Assembly: GCF_002741015.1 (NCBI RefSeq)
Contig: NZ_CP016616.1
Location: 5,358,501-5,422,500, forward strand
Direction: 5' to 3'
Length of the DNA stretch: 64,000 bases
Source: Microvirga ossetica
Lineage (GTDB): Bacteria; Pseudomonadota; Alphaproteobacteria; Rhizobiales; Beijerinckiaceae
Part shown: piece by piece, positions 25,633-35,162 of the stretch
Layout of the letters: every line of letters begins with the position of its first letter
Position numbering within the stretch: the stretch's first letter is position 1
The notes under the pieces: model-generated
Told to the model about the DNA's origin: nothing
Seen by the model: the letters and a program-made list of their open reading frames with translations, nothing else
Databases searched by the model: none
Made by a program: the position numbers and the translations under genes

Positions 25633-26568
25633 ATGATCGTCGTCTTCGGCTCCATCAATATGGATCTTGTCGCCAGGGTGGAGCGGATCGCCCGTCCGGG
25701 CGAAACCGTCCTGTCGCGCCGGGCCGACAGTTTCTTCGGCGGCAAGGGCGCCAATCAGGCCGTCGCGGCGGCGCGGGCAAGCAGCGGCGGCCCGATCCGG
25801 GTGGCCATGGCGGGCGCCATCGGCAAGGATCCGTTCGGTGAGGCCTGCCGTCAGAATCTCGAAGAGAACGGCATGGATGTCCGCGCCATCCGGGTGACGG
25901 ACGAGCCGACCGGCTGCGCCTTCATCACCGTCGACGGCAGCGGCGAGAACGCGATCACCGTGGCGAGCGGCGCCAACATGGCCCTGCGCTCCGCCGATCT
26001 GCCAGACGACCTCCTGTCCAAGACCTCCGTGCTCGTGCTGCAGATGGAAGTCTCCATCGCGGAGAACCTGGAGGTCGCCGCCCGGGCGCGACGGGCGGGG
26101 GTGAAGGTCGTCTGGAACTTCGCCCCGGTGCCGCCTGTCAGGGAGCGCTCGGCCATGGCCGAACTCCTGGAGGTCACCGACGTGCTCGTGGTCAACGAGC
26201 ATGAGGCGCTCGCCATCGCCGAGATCGTCGGCGAGCCTGCAGGAGACGATTATCTGAAGGCCGGGACCGCCATCGCCTGCTCCTTCGCGGCGACCTGCAT
26301 CGTGACGGCGGGATCGCGGGGTGCCTTCGCCATTGCACCGGATGGGTCCCGGATCCAGGCGGCGGCCCGTCCGATCGTGCCGGTCGACACCACCGGCGCG
26401 GGCGATACCTTCGTCGGAGTGCTGGCGAACGGCGTCGCCGAGGGGCTGGAGATCGGGCAGGCCATGGAGCGGGCCTGCGCCGCCGCATCCCTGTCATGCC
26501 TCACTGCCGGCGCCCAAGCGGGAATGCCTGGCAGGGAGGCGCTTGAGCGCCACCTCGCTCAGGCCTGA
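25633..26568 (+). CDS. rbsK: Ribokinase (PfkB family)
   Basis: 311 residues, the usual ribokinase length; phosphorylates D-ribose at O5. The N-terminal signature is VVFGSINMDLVARVERIARP with SFFGGKGANQAVAAARA, and the C-terminal catalytic signature DTTGAGDTFVGVLANG holds the base aspartate. ATG 25633 is preferred because the sheet begins at once; frame to the left is non-coding in character. It faces a long leftward sugar operon and overlaps the AGE gene tail by 10 bp. Possibly part of the same pentose-use system although transcribed separately. Confidence 0.9.
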   Translation: MIVVFGSINMDLVARVERIARPGETVLSRRADSFFGGKGANQAVAAARASSGGPIRVAMAGAIGKDPFGEACRQNLEENGMDVRAIRVTDEPTGCAFITVDGSGENAITVASGANMALRSADLPDDLLSKTSVLVLQMEVSIAENLEVAARARRAGVKVVWNFAPVPPVRERSAMAELLEVTDVLVVNEHEALAIAEIVGEPAGDDYLKAGTAIACSFAATCIVTAGSRGAFAIAPDGSRIQAAARPIVPVDTTGAGDTFVGVLANGVAEGLEIGQAMERACAAASLSCLTAGAQAGMPGREALERHLAQA

Positions 26569-27827
26569 GTGGCCGTCTCCGGGATTACCTTCGTCAGGCT
26601 GCCGGTTGCCGGGAAGAGCGGGATCAGGCAGGCCTGCAGGGCGTGATAGAGATCGGGCTTGCCGGTGAACAGGGTGGTGCCCGGCTCGAGGTCTTCCGTC
26701 AGCTCGGGCCGCCATCCGCCGTGGCGATGGTCGATCAGCTTGCTGTCCGCAAAGCCCCAGAGGGTGCGGTACCACTGCTCGTGGAAATCGTTCGGGCTAT
26801 GCTCGTTCAGGAAGGCGGCGGCGCCGATGGCCTCGGCGCAGGGCCACCAGAGCTTCTGCGGCAGCCTCGGCTTGTCGTCCCAGTCGAGGGCGTAGAAGAA
26901 GCCGCCCTTATCCTTGTCCCAGCCCAGTTCGATGGATTGCCGGAACAACTCGCGCGCCGCCTCCGGCATCCAGGCATGACGCTTTCCGCCAAGCGTCCAA
27001 AGTTGGAGGACGAGGCGGGCCCATTCGAGCCAGTGGCCCGGCGTGGTGCCGTAGGGCCTGAACACGTCGTAGCCGCGATATTCCTTGTCGACGGTCCAAT
27101 CGGCATGGAAGTGCTCGGCGACCCGATAACCGAGGGAGGCGGCATGGCGGCCGATGATCAGGCTCGCGATCCGCTCGGCCTTGTCGAGATAGGCCCTGTC
27201 GCCGGTGGCCTCGAAGGCGGCCATCAGGGATTCGGTCAGGTGCATGTTGGAGTTTTGGCCGCGATACTGGCTCAAGGGCTGCCAGTCGCGGGAGAATTCC
27301 TCGGTCACGGCCCCGTGCTGCTCTTCCCAGAAACGCTCTTCGAGAATCTGGGTGACATCCTCGATCAGGCGATCTGCCAGGAGATGCCCGACCACCTTCG
27401 CGCTCGAAGCCGCCAGCAGGACGAAGGCGTGCCCATAGGCCTGCTTGGTGTCGTCCTTCGGCCCGTCATCGTCGAGCGACCAGACATAGCCGCCGTTCTT
27501 GGCATCCCGATGGGCATTCCAGAGATATCTCATGCCATGATCGACGATCCGATCGCTGCCGGGGCGCCCGAGCAGGGTGCCGATGGCAAAGCAATGCACC
27601 ATGCGGGTGGTGTTGTGGATCTGCCGGACCGGATTGGCGGTCTCGATGGGCTGTCCCGCATCGTCGAGATCGAAGAAGCCGCCAGCCGGGTTGATGATGC
27701 CGGCCTGGAAAAAGTCGAAGAGGTTGTTGGCCTGCGCCAGCAGCCATTTCCTGTGAAAGCGATTGGAGCGCCAGCTTGGGCCAAGCGGTGGGAGAACGGG
27801 TTGGAAGTTCGTCATCGTGGCATCCAT
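26559..27827 (-). CDS. AGE-family sugar epimerase/isomerase
   Basis: 422-residue alpha/alpha barrel enzyme of the N-acylglucosamine 2-epimerase / mannose isomerase family. Characteristic segments are GGFFDLDDAGQP, TTRMVHCFAIG, GGYVWSLDDDGPKDDTKQAYGHAFVLLAAS, NSNMHLTESLMAA, GHWLEWARLVLQLW and WWPCAEAIGAAAFL. Members interconvert mannose/fructose/glucose or N-acylglucosamine/mannosamine; the upstream fructokinase favours a mannose-to-fructose role. Its ATG shares a base with the TAA of the fructokinase gene (TAATG), so translation is coupled. MTNFQ at 27815 is an alternative start. Confidence 0.86.
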   Translation of the reverse strand: MDATMTNFQPVLPPLGPSWRSNRFHRKWLLAQANNLFDFFQAGIINPAGGFFDLDDAGQPIETANPVRQIHNTTRMVHCFAIGTLLGRPGSDRIVDHGMRYLWNAHRDAKNGGYVWSLDDDGPKDDTKQAYGHAFVLLAASSAKVVGHLLADRLIEDVTQILEERFWEEQHGAVTEEFSRDWQPLSQYRGQNSNMHLTESLMAAFEATGDRAYLDKAERIASLIIGRHAASLGYRVAEHFHADWTVDKEYRGYDVFRPYGTTPGHWLEWARLVLQLWTLGGKRHAWMPEAARELFRQSIELGWDKDKGGFFYALDWDDKPRLPQKLWWPCAEAIGAAAFLNEHSPNDFHEQWYRTLWGFADSKLIDHRHGGWRPELTEDLEPGTTLFTGKPDLYHALQACLIPLFPATGSLTKVIPETATQA

Positions 27828-28783
27828 TACGATCGGGCGCGGGCGGCCATGAAATGTTCGGCCTCGGCCCAGGACGGCGGATTTGCCCCCCTCCGCGTAC
27901 AGACGATGGCGGCCGCCGCCGCCGCGAAATCAAGGGCAGCGGTGACCTGCTCGTCGGTGAGCGCCGCAACGCCTTGCGGCGTGAGCAGGTTGTTGGCATC
28001 GAGCCAGGACAGGAGGCCGGCATGGAACGTGTCGCCGGCGCCGACCGTGTCGACGACCTCGATCCTGGGGGCAGGGCGCTCCACGATCCTGTCGCCGAAC
28101 GCCGCCAGAGGGCCCTTCTCGCCGCGCGTGACGATGACGAGCTTGGGGCCGCGCTGGAGCCAGGCGCGGGCTGCGGATGCGAGGTCGTGGGTGGAATAGA
28201 GAATCTCGATGTCCTCGTCGCTTGCCTTCACGATATCGGCATGGGCGAGCAGGCGCTCGAACCGCTCGCGGTAGGCCTTGAGATCGCCGACCACGCGCGG
28301 CCTCACATTCGGGTCGAGGGAGATCACGCGCGCTCCGGCTTCCCGGCGCAGCAGCGTCTCGATCGCACTGGCGATGGGCTCGACGCCGAGCGCGTAGGAG
28401 CCGGCAGCGATGGCGTTCACCTCGGGGGGCAATTGGGCGGGAAGCGCCTCGGGCGTGAGGGCGCGGTCGGCGCTGTTCGGCGCATAGAAGGAATATTGCG
28501 GCTGGCCCGATGCGCTCGTCGCCACCACGCTCAGCGTGGTGTAGTTCGGGCAGCGTTGGAGATAGGCCGGGCTCACGCCGGATTCCGCGAGCTTTTCCGC
28601 GAGGAAGGTGCCGAAGACGTCATCCGACAGGGTCGACAGGAAGGCGGCCGGGCGGCCGAGGCGGCCGATGCCGATGGCGACGTTGAACGGGGAGCCGCCT
28701 GCGATCGCCTCGGCCGGGAAGCCCGCCGGGGCGGGGGTACCGATAAACAGATCGATCAGGGCTTCGCCGGAAACCAGGATCAT
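27827..28783 (-). CDS. PfkB-family sugar kinase, probable fructokinase
   Basis: 318 residues. It opens MILVSGEALIDLFIG and has the PfkB glycine motif AGGSPFNVAIGIGRLG and the C-terminal catalytic motif DTVGAGDTFHAGLLSWL. The overall wording matches bacterial fructokinases (ATP + fructose to fructose-6-phosphate). Coupled to the downstream AGE isomerase, it would complete a mannose or free-fructose branch. It lies 66 bp after araB in the same leftward operon. Confidence 0.85.
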   Translation of the reverse strand: MILVSGEALIDLFIGTPAPAGFPAEAIAGGSPFNVAIGIGRLGRPAAFLSTLSDDVFGTFLAEKLAESGVSPAYLQRCPNYTTLSVVATSASGQPQYSFYAPNSADRALTPEALPAQLPPEVNAIAAGSYALGVEPIASAIETLLRREAGARVISLDPNVRPRVVGDLKAYRERFERLLAHADIVKASDEDIEILYSTHDLASAARAWLQRGPKLVIVTRGEKGPLAAFGDRIVERPAPRIEVVDTVGAGDTFHAGLLSWLDANNLLTPQGVAALTDEQVTAALDFAAAAAAIVCTRRGANPPSWAEAEHFMAARARS

Positions 28784-28849
28784 CGGAGAACTCCTGACAG
28801 GCAGAGAAGAAGCATTGCGGCGTCCAGACTAAGATGCGCTCTCCCGGCG

Positions 28850-30460
28850 TCAGACCGGAACGCGCTCGGCAACATCGGGCGGAACGGGCTCGGAGGGAAG
28901 CGCCGCGATCCGTTTCAGATCGCGCAGTACATGATCCAGCGACACGGGTCCACTGACGCCGCCGAAGCCGAAATAGAGCGTCCTGTAATGGGCGAAGAGC
29001 TTCTCGTAGACCGCGTGGGCGGCGGGATCCGGCTCGAAGGTGCGGAAGGGCAGGCAGATCGCGGCTTGAGCCGCGTCGAGGTCCGGATGCGATCCGGCGG
29101 CAAGGCTCGCGAAGATGCTGGAGCCGAGGCCGGTCGGGATGCCGTTCGGCACCAGAACCGGCCGGCCGAGCACATTGGCGTAGACCTGGTTCAGCACCGC
29201 ATTGTGCTGCGGAATGCCGCCCGCATTGATCACCCGCTCCACCGGCACGCCGCCCTCGGCCATGCGCTCGAGGATGATGCGGGTGTGGAAGGCGGTGCCC
29301 TCGATGGCGGCAAACAGCTCGTCCTGGGCCGTGTGCAGCAGGTTCCAGCCAAGCGTGATGCCGCCGAGATCGGCCTTCACGAGCACCGTGCGGTCGCCGT
29401 TGTCCCAGGTCAGCCGCAGCAGGCCGGTCTGGCCGGCGCGGTATTGCTCGAGACCTTTCGAGAGTTCCTTGACGTTGGTGCTGGCGCGCCGGGCGATCGC
29501 CTCGAAGATGTCGCCCGTGGCCGAGAGGCCGGCCTCGATTCCCACGAGCTTGGGATCGACGCTGCCCGGCACGACGCCGCACACGCCCTGGATGAGGCTG
29601 GTCTCCTCGGCCATGGCGATGATGCAGGTCGAGGTGCCGACCACGTTGACCACATCGCCGACGCGGCAGCCGGCGCCGATCGCGTCCCAATGGGCGTCGA
29701 AGGCGCCGACCGGGATCGGGATGCCGGCCTTCAGGCCGAGCCGCTCGGCCCAATAGGGGGTGAGGTGGCCGGCAACGACGTCGGAGGTGACGTATTCGCC
29801 GGCGAGCTTGTCGCGGATGCCGTCGAAGAGCGGATCGACCTTGGAAAGGAAGTCCTGCGGGGGCAGGCCGCCCCAGCGCGGGTTCCACATCCATTTATGG
29901 CCCATGGCGCAGATGCTGCGCTTGAGACGGCGCGGATCGGTGACGCCGGTGAGCGTCGCTGCCACCATGTCGCAATGCTCCAGCGCCGTCACCAGCCGGT
30001 GGCGTTTTTCCGGGTTGTGACGCAGCCAGTGCAGCAGCTTGGAGAAGCCCCACTCGTGCGAATAGACGCCGCCGCACCATTGGATGGCCTCAAGCCCTTC
30101 CTCGTGGGCGAGCCGGGTGATCTCCTCGGCCTCGGATTTCGCACGGTGATCGCACCACAGGTAATATTCGTCGAGCGGCTCCAGGCCTTCGCCGACCATC
30201 ACCACGCTCGAGCCGGTGGTGTCGATGGCGAGCGCCGCGACGTCGTCTCCCGTCACCCTGGCAGAAGCCAGGGCGCCGCGCATGGCGCGGGCAAGAGCGT
30301 CCATATGATCGGCATGGGCCTGGGTCGCGTAATCCGGGTTCTCGCGCCTGCGGTGAAGCGGGTACTCCGCCGTCGCAAGGCCGAGCGGGCCCTTGCGGTC
30401 GTCGACGAGGGTGACCCTGACGCTCAGAGTGCCGAAATCGACACCTGCTACAACCGCCAT
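28850..30460 (-). CDS. araB: Ribulokinase (FGGY family)
   Basis: 536 residues, matching AraB. It phosphorylates L-ribulose (also other ribuloses and some pentitols). The N-terminal phosphate loop is VAGVDFGTLSVRVTLVD, then AIDTTGSSVVMVGEGLEPL, WCDHRAKSEAEEI, the substrate region GVYSHEWGFSKLLHWL, and in the C-terminal half GAFDAHWDAIGAG, VVGTSTCIIAMAEE and VINAGGIPQHNAVLNQVYANVLGRPV. AraD follows upstream in the operon (48-bp gap), so L-ribulose to D-xylulose-5-phosphate is complete here. No L-arabinose isomerase is seen in the window. Confidence 0.94.
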   Translation of the reverse strand: MAVVAGVDFGTLSVRVTLVDDRKGPLGLATAEYPLHRRRENPDYATQAHADHMDALARAMRGALASARVTGDDVAALAIDTTGSSVVMVGEGLEPLDEYYLWCDHRAKSEAEEITRLAHEEGLEAIQWCGGVYSHEWGFSKLLHWLRHNPEKRHRLVTALEHCDMVAATLTGVTDPRRLKRSICAMGHKWMWNPRWGGLPPQDFLSKVDPLFDGIRDKLAGEYVTSDVVAGHLTPYWAERLGLKAGIPIPVGAFDAHWDAIGAGCRVGDVVNVVGTSTCIIAMAEETSLIQGVCGVVPGSVDPKLVGIEAGLSATGDIFEAIARRASTNVKELSKGLEQYRAGQTGLLRLTWDNGDRTVLVKADLGGITLGWNLLHTAQDELFAAIEGTAFHTRIILERMAEGGVPVERVINAGGIPQHNAVLNQVYANVLGRPVLVPNGIPTGLGSSIFASLAAGSHPDLDAAQAAICLPFRTFEPDPAAHAVYEKLFAHYRTLYFGFGGVSGPVSLDHVLRDLKRIAALPSEPVPPDVAERVPV

Positions 30461-30508
30461 CTGTATCTCCCAAAACGGGGCGTATGCCGCTGACGATGAT
30501 GCGCGCGG

Positions 30509-31204
30509 CTATTTCTTGTCCTGGCCATAGGTCGCCGTCGCCCCATGCTTGCGAAAATAGTGCCGGTCGAGCAGAGCCTGCGACACGCCCGGCGGTTCCG
30601 GCTGCAGCGAGAACGTATACATCGCCATGCGGGCCACCGCCTCCAGCACGACCGCGTTATGCACGGCGTCATCGGGCGTCTTGCCCCAGGCGAACGGGCC
30701 GTGCCCGGCGACGAGGGCTGCGGGGACCTCCATCGGATCGCGGTTGCCGAAGGCTTCCGTGATGGCGACGCCCGTGGCGCGCACGTAATCGTCCCTGATC
30801 TCCTCGGTGGTCAGCTGGCGGGTGATCGGCACCGGGCCGTAGAAATAATCGGCATGGGTAGTGCCAAGCGCCGGAATCGCGCGGCAGGCCTGCGCCCAGG
30901 CGGTGGCATGCTCCGAATGCGTATGCACCACGCCGCCGATGGTCGGGAACGACTTGTAGAGATGGACGTGGGTGTCGAGATCCGAGGAGGGACGCAGCTC
31001 GCCCCAGACGACCTTTCCGTCGAGATCGGTGACCACGAGGTCGTCGGCCTTCATGCGCTCGTAGGGGACGCCGCTCGGCTTGATGACGACGAGGTTGTCC
31101 CCCCGGCTGATGCCGCTGACATTGCCGAAGGTGTAAAGCACGAGCCCGCGGCGCACCACTTCCAGATTGGCTTCCAGAACCTGCTCGCGCAGCTGCTTCA
31201 ACAT
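30509..31204 (-). CDS. araD: L-ribulose-5-phosphate 4-epimerase
   Basis: 231-residue class II aldolase-fold epimerase that makes D-xylulose-5-phosphate. Zinc-site motifs are VVHTHSEHATAWAQ (two His) and VAGHGPFAWGKTPDDAVHNAVVLE (third His). TFGNVSGI and IKPSGVPYE form the phosphate-binding start. The ATG at 31204 has CAGGAGG upstream and gives the usual MLKQLREQV beginning; the longer frame to 31261 is rejected. It lies between araB and the sugar-binding protein gene, and all belong to one leftward operon. Confidence 0.94.
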   Translation of the reverse strand: MLKQLREQVLEANLEVVRRGLVLYTFGNVSGISRGDNLVVIKPSGVPYERMKADDLVVTDLDGKVVWGELRPSSDLDTHVHLYKSFPTIGGVVHTHSEHATAWAQACRAIPALGTTHADYFYGPVPITRQLTTEEIRDDYVRATGVAITEAFGNRDPMEVPAALVAGHGPFAWGKTPDDAVHNAVVLEAVARMAMYTFSLQPEPPGVSQALLDRHYFRKHGATATYGQDKK

Positions 31205-31272
31205 CGGGGCGCCTCCTGAATGGAAAAACGGCGGCCACGGCTCGCGCCATGACCGCCGCAATTGAGACCGGC

Positions 31273-32208
31273 TTAGCGGGCGGCTGTCCAGCCCTTGTAA
31301 TCCTTGATGTTGTCGGCGGTGATCAGCTTCGGATCGAGCAGGATCACGTTCTTCTCGGGCTTCTTGCCGTTCACGATGCCGGCGGCGAGCTCGTAGGACT
31401 GACCGGCCATGACGTAAGGATCCTGCGAGGCCGAGGCCTTGATCAGGGAGTTGCCCGACTTCAGCTCGGTCTCGATGTCCGGCGCCCCGTCGACCGCGGT
31501 GATGATGAACTCGTTGCGGTTGAGCTGCTTCGCCGCCAGGTTGATGCCGATGGCGGTCGGATCGTTGATCGCGAACACGGCATCGATCTTCGGGAAGCGG
31601 GTCAGCAGGCTCTGGCCGACGGCGAAGCCGCCTTCACGCGAGCCCTGAGCATTTTGGTCATCCGAAAGAATCTTGATGTCCGGGTGCTTGGAGAAGACGT
31701 TTTTGCATCCTTTCACGCGGTCCGTGATCGACGAGACCTGCGGGCCATTGATGATGAGCACATCGCCCTTTCCCTTGAGATGATCGGCGATGTACTGGCA
31801 GGCGAGCTCGCCGGCCTTGACGTTGTCGGTCATCACCGTCACGTCTGCGCCGGCCGCTGCCACGTCGAAAGCCGCCACGACCATGCCGGCGGCCTGGGCG
31901 CGCTTCACACTGGGCTCGATGGCCTTCGGGTCGACCGCATTGATCATGACGATGTCGGTGCCGGCGGCCGAGAAGTTGTCCATCTGCGTGAACTGCTTGT
32001 TCAGATCGTAATCCGCCGACACGGAGGTGATCTTCGCGCCGGGCGTGATCTCCTTCGCCTTGGCCTCGATGCCCTTGATGGTGGCGACGAAGAACGGGTT
32101 GCCGAGCAGGCCGACGGAGATGCCGACGTTCTTGACGTCCTTGGCGTAGGCCGGGGCTGCGAGAATGGCAGCGGCGGCAAGGCTGAGCGTGAGACGGGAA
32201 AGTGCCAT
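31273..32208 (-). CDS. Sugar ABC transporter periplasmic binding protein (RbsB class)
   Basis: 311 residues. Sec signal peptide MALSRLTLSLAAAAILAAPAYA, cleaved near AYA-KD. The mature protein is a type I periplasmic binding fold: KNVGISVGLLGNPFFVATIKG, DYDLNKQFTQMDNFSAAGTDIVMINAVDPKAI and FAINDPTAIGINLA are typical of ribose, xylose and sugar-alcohol binders. CTGGAGGA upstream supports ATG 32208. Cargo cannot be read from the sequence; the operon's AraB and AraD suggest a pentose, pentulose or pentitol. Confidence 0.92.
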   Translation of the reverse strand: MALSRLTLSLAAAAILAAPAYAKDVKNVGISVGLLGNPFFVATIKGIEAKAKEITPGAKITSVSADYDLNKQFTQMDNFSAAGTDIVMINAVDPKAIEPSVKRAQAAGMVVAAFDVAAAGADVTVMTDNVKAGELACQYIADHLKGKGDVLIINGPQVSSITDRVKGCKNVFSKHPDIKILSDDQNAQGSREGGFAVGQSLLTRFPKIDAVFAINDPTAIGINLAAKQLNRNEFIITAVDGAPDIETELKSGNSLIKASASQDPYVMAGQSYELAAGIVNGKKPEKNVILLDPKLITADNIKDYKGWTAAR

Positions 32209-32337
32209 AGGTTCCTCCAGATATCCTTTGCAGGTGTCTTTTGCAGGCGGCTTGTTGCCCCGCGATCCCCGGACCTTGCGCATGCTTCCGGGCGATCGCA
32301 TATACGAGCGCCCGGAAAGGGCGCCGGTATTTCTTGA

Positions 32338-33369
32338 TCAGGTGCGCGCCGATCCTTTCAGGCGATAGCGGTCGAGTGCCACGGCTCCGATGATCACGAG
32401 ACCCTTGATGATGAACTGCCAGATGTCGGACACGCCCACGAGAATGAGGCCGTTCGTCAGGATGGCGATGATGAGCGCGCCGATCAGCGTGCCCCAGATC
32501 GAGCCGATGCCGCCCACGAAGCTGGTGCCGCCGAGGATGACGGCGGCGATGGCGTCGAGCTCGTAGGATTGTCCGAGCTGCAGGCCGTTCGCGGCGAAGA
32601 GGCGGGCGGCCGACATGACGCCGCCGAGGCCCGCCGCCAGCCCCGAGAAGGCGTAGACGAAGAGCAGGACCGCCCAGACCTTGATGCCGGTGAGCCGCGC
32701 CGCATCGGGGTTGCCGCCGACCGCGTAGATGTGAACGCCCAGCACCGTCCGCCTGAGAATGAACCAGGAAATCAGCACGACCGCGAAGGCGATCCAGACC
32801 AGCCAGGGCAGGCCGAACAGGGTGCCGTTGCCGATGAAGGCAAAGGGCAATTGCGGATTGAACTGGGTGGTGTCGCCGCCGAGCAGGCGCGCGAAGCCGC
32901 GCACGGCGGTCAACGATCCCAGGGTGACGATGAAGGGCGGCAGCTTCGCGAAGGCGATGAGCACCCCGTTGACGAGGCCGAGGCCGAGGCCCGCGAGCAG
33001 GGCGGCCGGAATGCCGAGCATGCCCCATTCGGGGATCAGGGAGCCCAGGATCGCCACCATCGCGGCGGCTGCCAGGATCGAGCCCACCGAAAGATCGATG
33101 CCGCCGGTCAGGATGACGAAGGTCATGCCGGCCGCGAGCACCGTGTTGATCGAGGCCTGCTGCATCACGATCGACAGGTTCTGGAAACTCAGGAACCGGC
33201 CGGACATGAGTTCGAACACGACGCCGAGGATGATAAGCACCGGCAGCATGCCGACCGCCTGCAGGGTGGAACGCCATGCAAGACGGCGCTTGAGGCTTTG
33301 AGACGCCGCATCGGCGCCCTTGGCTCCGGTCGTTTGCAGGCCTGCGCTGGTCTCATTCGGGGATGTCAT
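32338..33369 (-). CDS. Sugar ABC transporter permease (RbsC/AraH class)
   Basis: 343-residue inner-membrane permease with about nine to ten hydrophobic segments. The family block [17 protein letters not shown] follows an N-terminal region [17 protein letters not shown], and the C-terminal EAA-like segment is [26 protein letters not shown]. Its ATG overlaps the stop of the ATPase gene by 4 bp (ATGA), so the two are translationally coupled. Order ATPase, permease, binding protein is common for ribose-type importers. Confidence 0.93.
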   Translation of the reverse strand: MTSPNETSAGLQTTGAKGADAASQSLKRRLAWRSTLQAVGMLPVLIILGVVFELMSGRFLSFQNLSIVMQQASINTVLAAGMTFVILTGGIDLSVGSILAAAAMVAILGSLIPEWGMLGIPAALLAGLGLGLVNGVLIAFAKLPPFIVTLGSLTAVRGFARLLGGDTTQFNPQLPFAFIGNGTLFGLPWLVWIAFAVVLISWFILRRTVLGVHIYAVGGNPDAARLTGIKVWAVLLFVYAFSGLAAGLGGVMSAARLFAANGLQLGQSYELDAIAAVILGGTSFVGGIGSIWGTLIGALIIAILTNGLILVGVSDIWQFIIKGLVIIGAVALDRYRLKGSART

Positions 33370-34895
33370 TCGGCCGCTTCCCTTACGCCTGTCGCAATGG
33401 TGATGATGTTTTCCTGGGTCACCGGCGGATGACCGGCGCCTCCGACCTCGCCGGCAAGCCGGCCCTCGCGCATCACCAGCACGCGGTCGCAGATGCCGAC
33501 GACTTCCGGCAATTCGCTCGATATGACGATCACGCCGACGCCGTTGCGGGCGAGGCTGTCGATCAGGCGGTAGATTTCGGACTTGGCGCCGATATCGACG
33601 CCGCGGGTCGGCTCGTCGAGGATGAGCACCTTGGGCTTGGTCTCGAGCAGGCGCGAGAGCAGGACCTTCTGCTGATTGCCCCCGGACAGGCTGCCGACGG
33701 GCACCACGTCCGCCGCGACGCGGATGCCGAGCGCCCGGATCGCTTCCGCGGCTCTACGCTTGCCGGACTTCAGGTTGAGGATGCCGCCCATGCGCGCGTC
33801 CCGCCAGAGCACGCTGACATTCACGTTCTCGCGGACGGTGAGATCGAGGAACAGGCCGAGATGCTTGCGGTCTTCCGTCAGGTAGACGACACCGGAATTG
33901 ATCGAATCCTCCGGCCGATGGATCGACAGTCGCTTGCCCTGGAGGAATACCTCGCCGCTCGTGCGGGAATCGGCGCCGTAGATGAGGCGGGCGAGCTCCG
34001 TGCGCCCGGCGCCCACGAGGCCGGCGATCCCGAGAACCTCGCCCTCGTGCAGCTCGAACGAGCAATCGTGCACCCGAACGCCGTCGCCCATGTTGCGGAC
34101 CGCGAACATGACGTGTCCACGGCTCTGGTGGGCGTCGTGCTCCTTCTTGTAGAACGAAGACAGATCGCGGCCGACCATCATCTGCACGAGACGCTCCGCC
34201 GAGATCTCGTCGCCGACGAGGGTGCCGACATAGGAGCCGTCGCGCAGCACCGAGACCCGCTCGGCAAGCTCGTAGATCTCGGCCATGCGGTGGCTGATAT
34301 AGATGATGGCGAGCCCTTCCGCCCGCAGCTGCCGGATCAGCCTGAACAGCGCCTCCGTCTCGCGGGAGGAGAGGGAGGTGGTGGGCTCGTCCATCACCAG
34401 GATGCGCGAATCCGCGATGAGCGCGCGGGCGATCTCGACGAGCTGCCGCTCGGCCATCGACAATTCGCTGACCTTCGTCGTCGCCTTGAAGTGCACCCCG
34501 AGGCGCTCGAGGATGGCCTGACTGGCCTTCTCCATCGAACGGCGGTCGACCATCGGGCCGGACTTGTGCTCCCGCCCGAGCAGCATGTTCTCCGCCACCG
34601 AAAGGTTCGGCGCGAGCGAAAGCTCCTGATAGATGATCGAGATGCCGTGATGCCGTGCGGTCAGAGGACCGTCGATGGTGACATGCTGGCCGTTGATGCG
34701 GATCTCGCCGCCCGGATCGGCCTGATAGGCGCCGGACAGGATCTTCATCAGCGTCGATTTCCCGGCGCCGTTTTCGCCCATCAGCGCATGAATTTCACCG
34801 GGATAGACCGTCAGCGAGACGTTCGTGAGCGCCTTCACGCCCGGAAACGTCTTCGAGATGTCTTTCATTTCGAGGATCGGGGCGGATCCTGTCAT
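33366..34895 (-). CDS. Sugar ABC transporter ATP-binding protein, double NBD (RbsA/AraG class)
   Basis: 509 residues carrying two fused nucleotide-binding domains, as in CUT2 sugar importers. NBD1 has [30 protein letters not shown] and [18 protein letters not shown]2 has a degenerate Walker [19 protein letters not shown], with [15 protein letters not shown] and [16 protein letters not shown]. The family's asymmetry is normal. AGGGA upstream supports ATG 34895. It heads the leftward operon through araD, araB, fructokinase and AGE; 267 bp upstream separate it from xylB. Confidence 0.94.
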   Translation of the reverse strand: MTGSAPILEMKDISKTFPGVKALTNVSLTVYPGEIHALMGENGAGKSTLMKILSGAYQADPGGEIRINGQHVTIDGPLTARHHGISIIYQELSLAPNLSVAENMLLGREHKSGPMVDRRSMEKASQAILERLGVHFKATTKVSELSMAERQLVEIARALIADSRILVMDEPTTSLSSRETEALFRLIRQLRAEGLAIIYISHRMAEIYELAERVSVLRDGSYVGTLVGDEISAERLVQMMVGRDLSSFYKKEHDAHQSRGHVMFAVRNMGDGVRVHDCSFELHEGEVLGIAGLVGAGRTELARLIYGADSRTSGEVFLQGKRLSIHRPEDSINSGVVYLTEDRKHLGLFLDLTVRENVNVSVLWRDARMGGILNLKSGKRRAAEAIRALGIRVAADVVPVGSLSGGNQQKVLLSRLLETKPKVLILDEPTRGVDIGAKSEIYRLIDSLARNGVGVIVISSELPEVVGICDRVLVMREGRLAGEVGGAGHPPVTQENIITIATGVREAAE

Positions 34896-35162
34896 GGGCG
34901 TTTCCCTAAAGACGGCTTATTGAAGCGGACGTTGTCGACTCTGACGCTTGTAGAACACATCATGCCAAAAGACCGGATGGCCAGACGGGATCGTGATTGC
35001 CGTAAATGTTTCAATACAATCGGGTTTCAATCCCTCCCTAATGAGTGTTGATAAGCGTCCACAGATTTTCCATTCCGGCACAATGATGCTCGTGCCGTCA
35101 CCGCTATTTTTAGACGATACAAAGTATCTATTTGCGGATCAAATATCTCCGCCGCACTTCCT

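Noticed and set aside
27776..30493. 905-codon plus-strand frame antisense to fructokinase and AraB
   Set aside because: Shadow of two clear kinases; no ribosome site, no domain.
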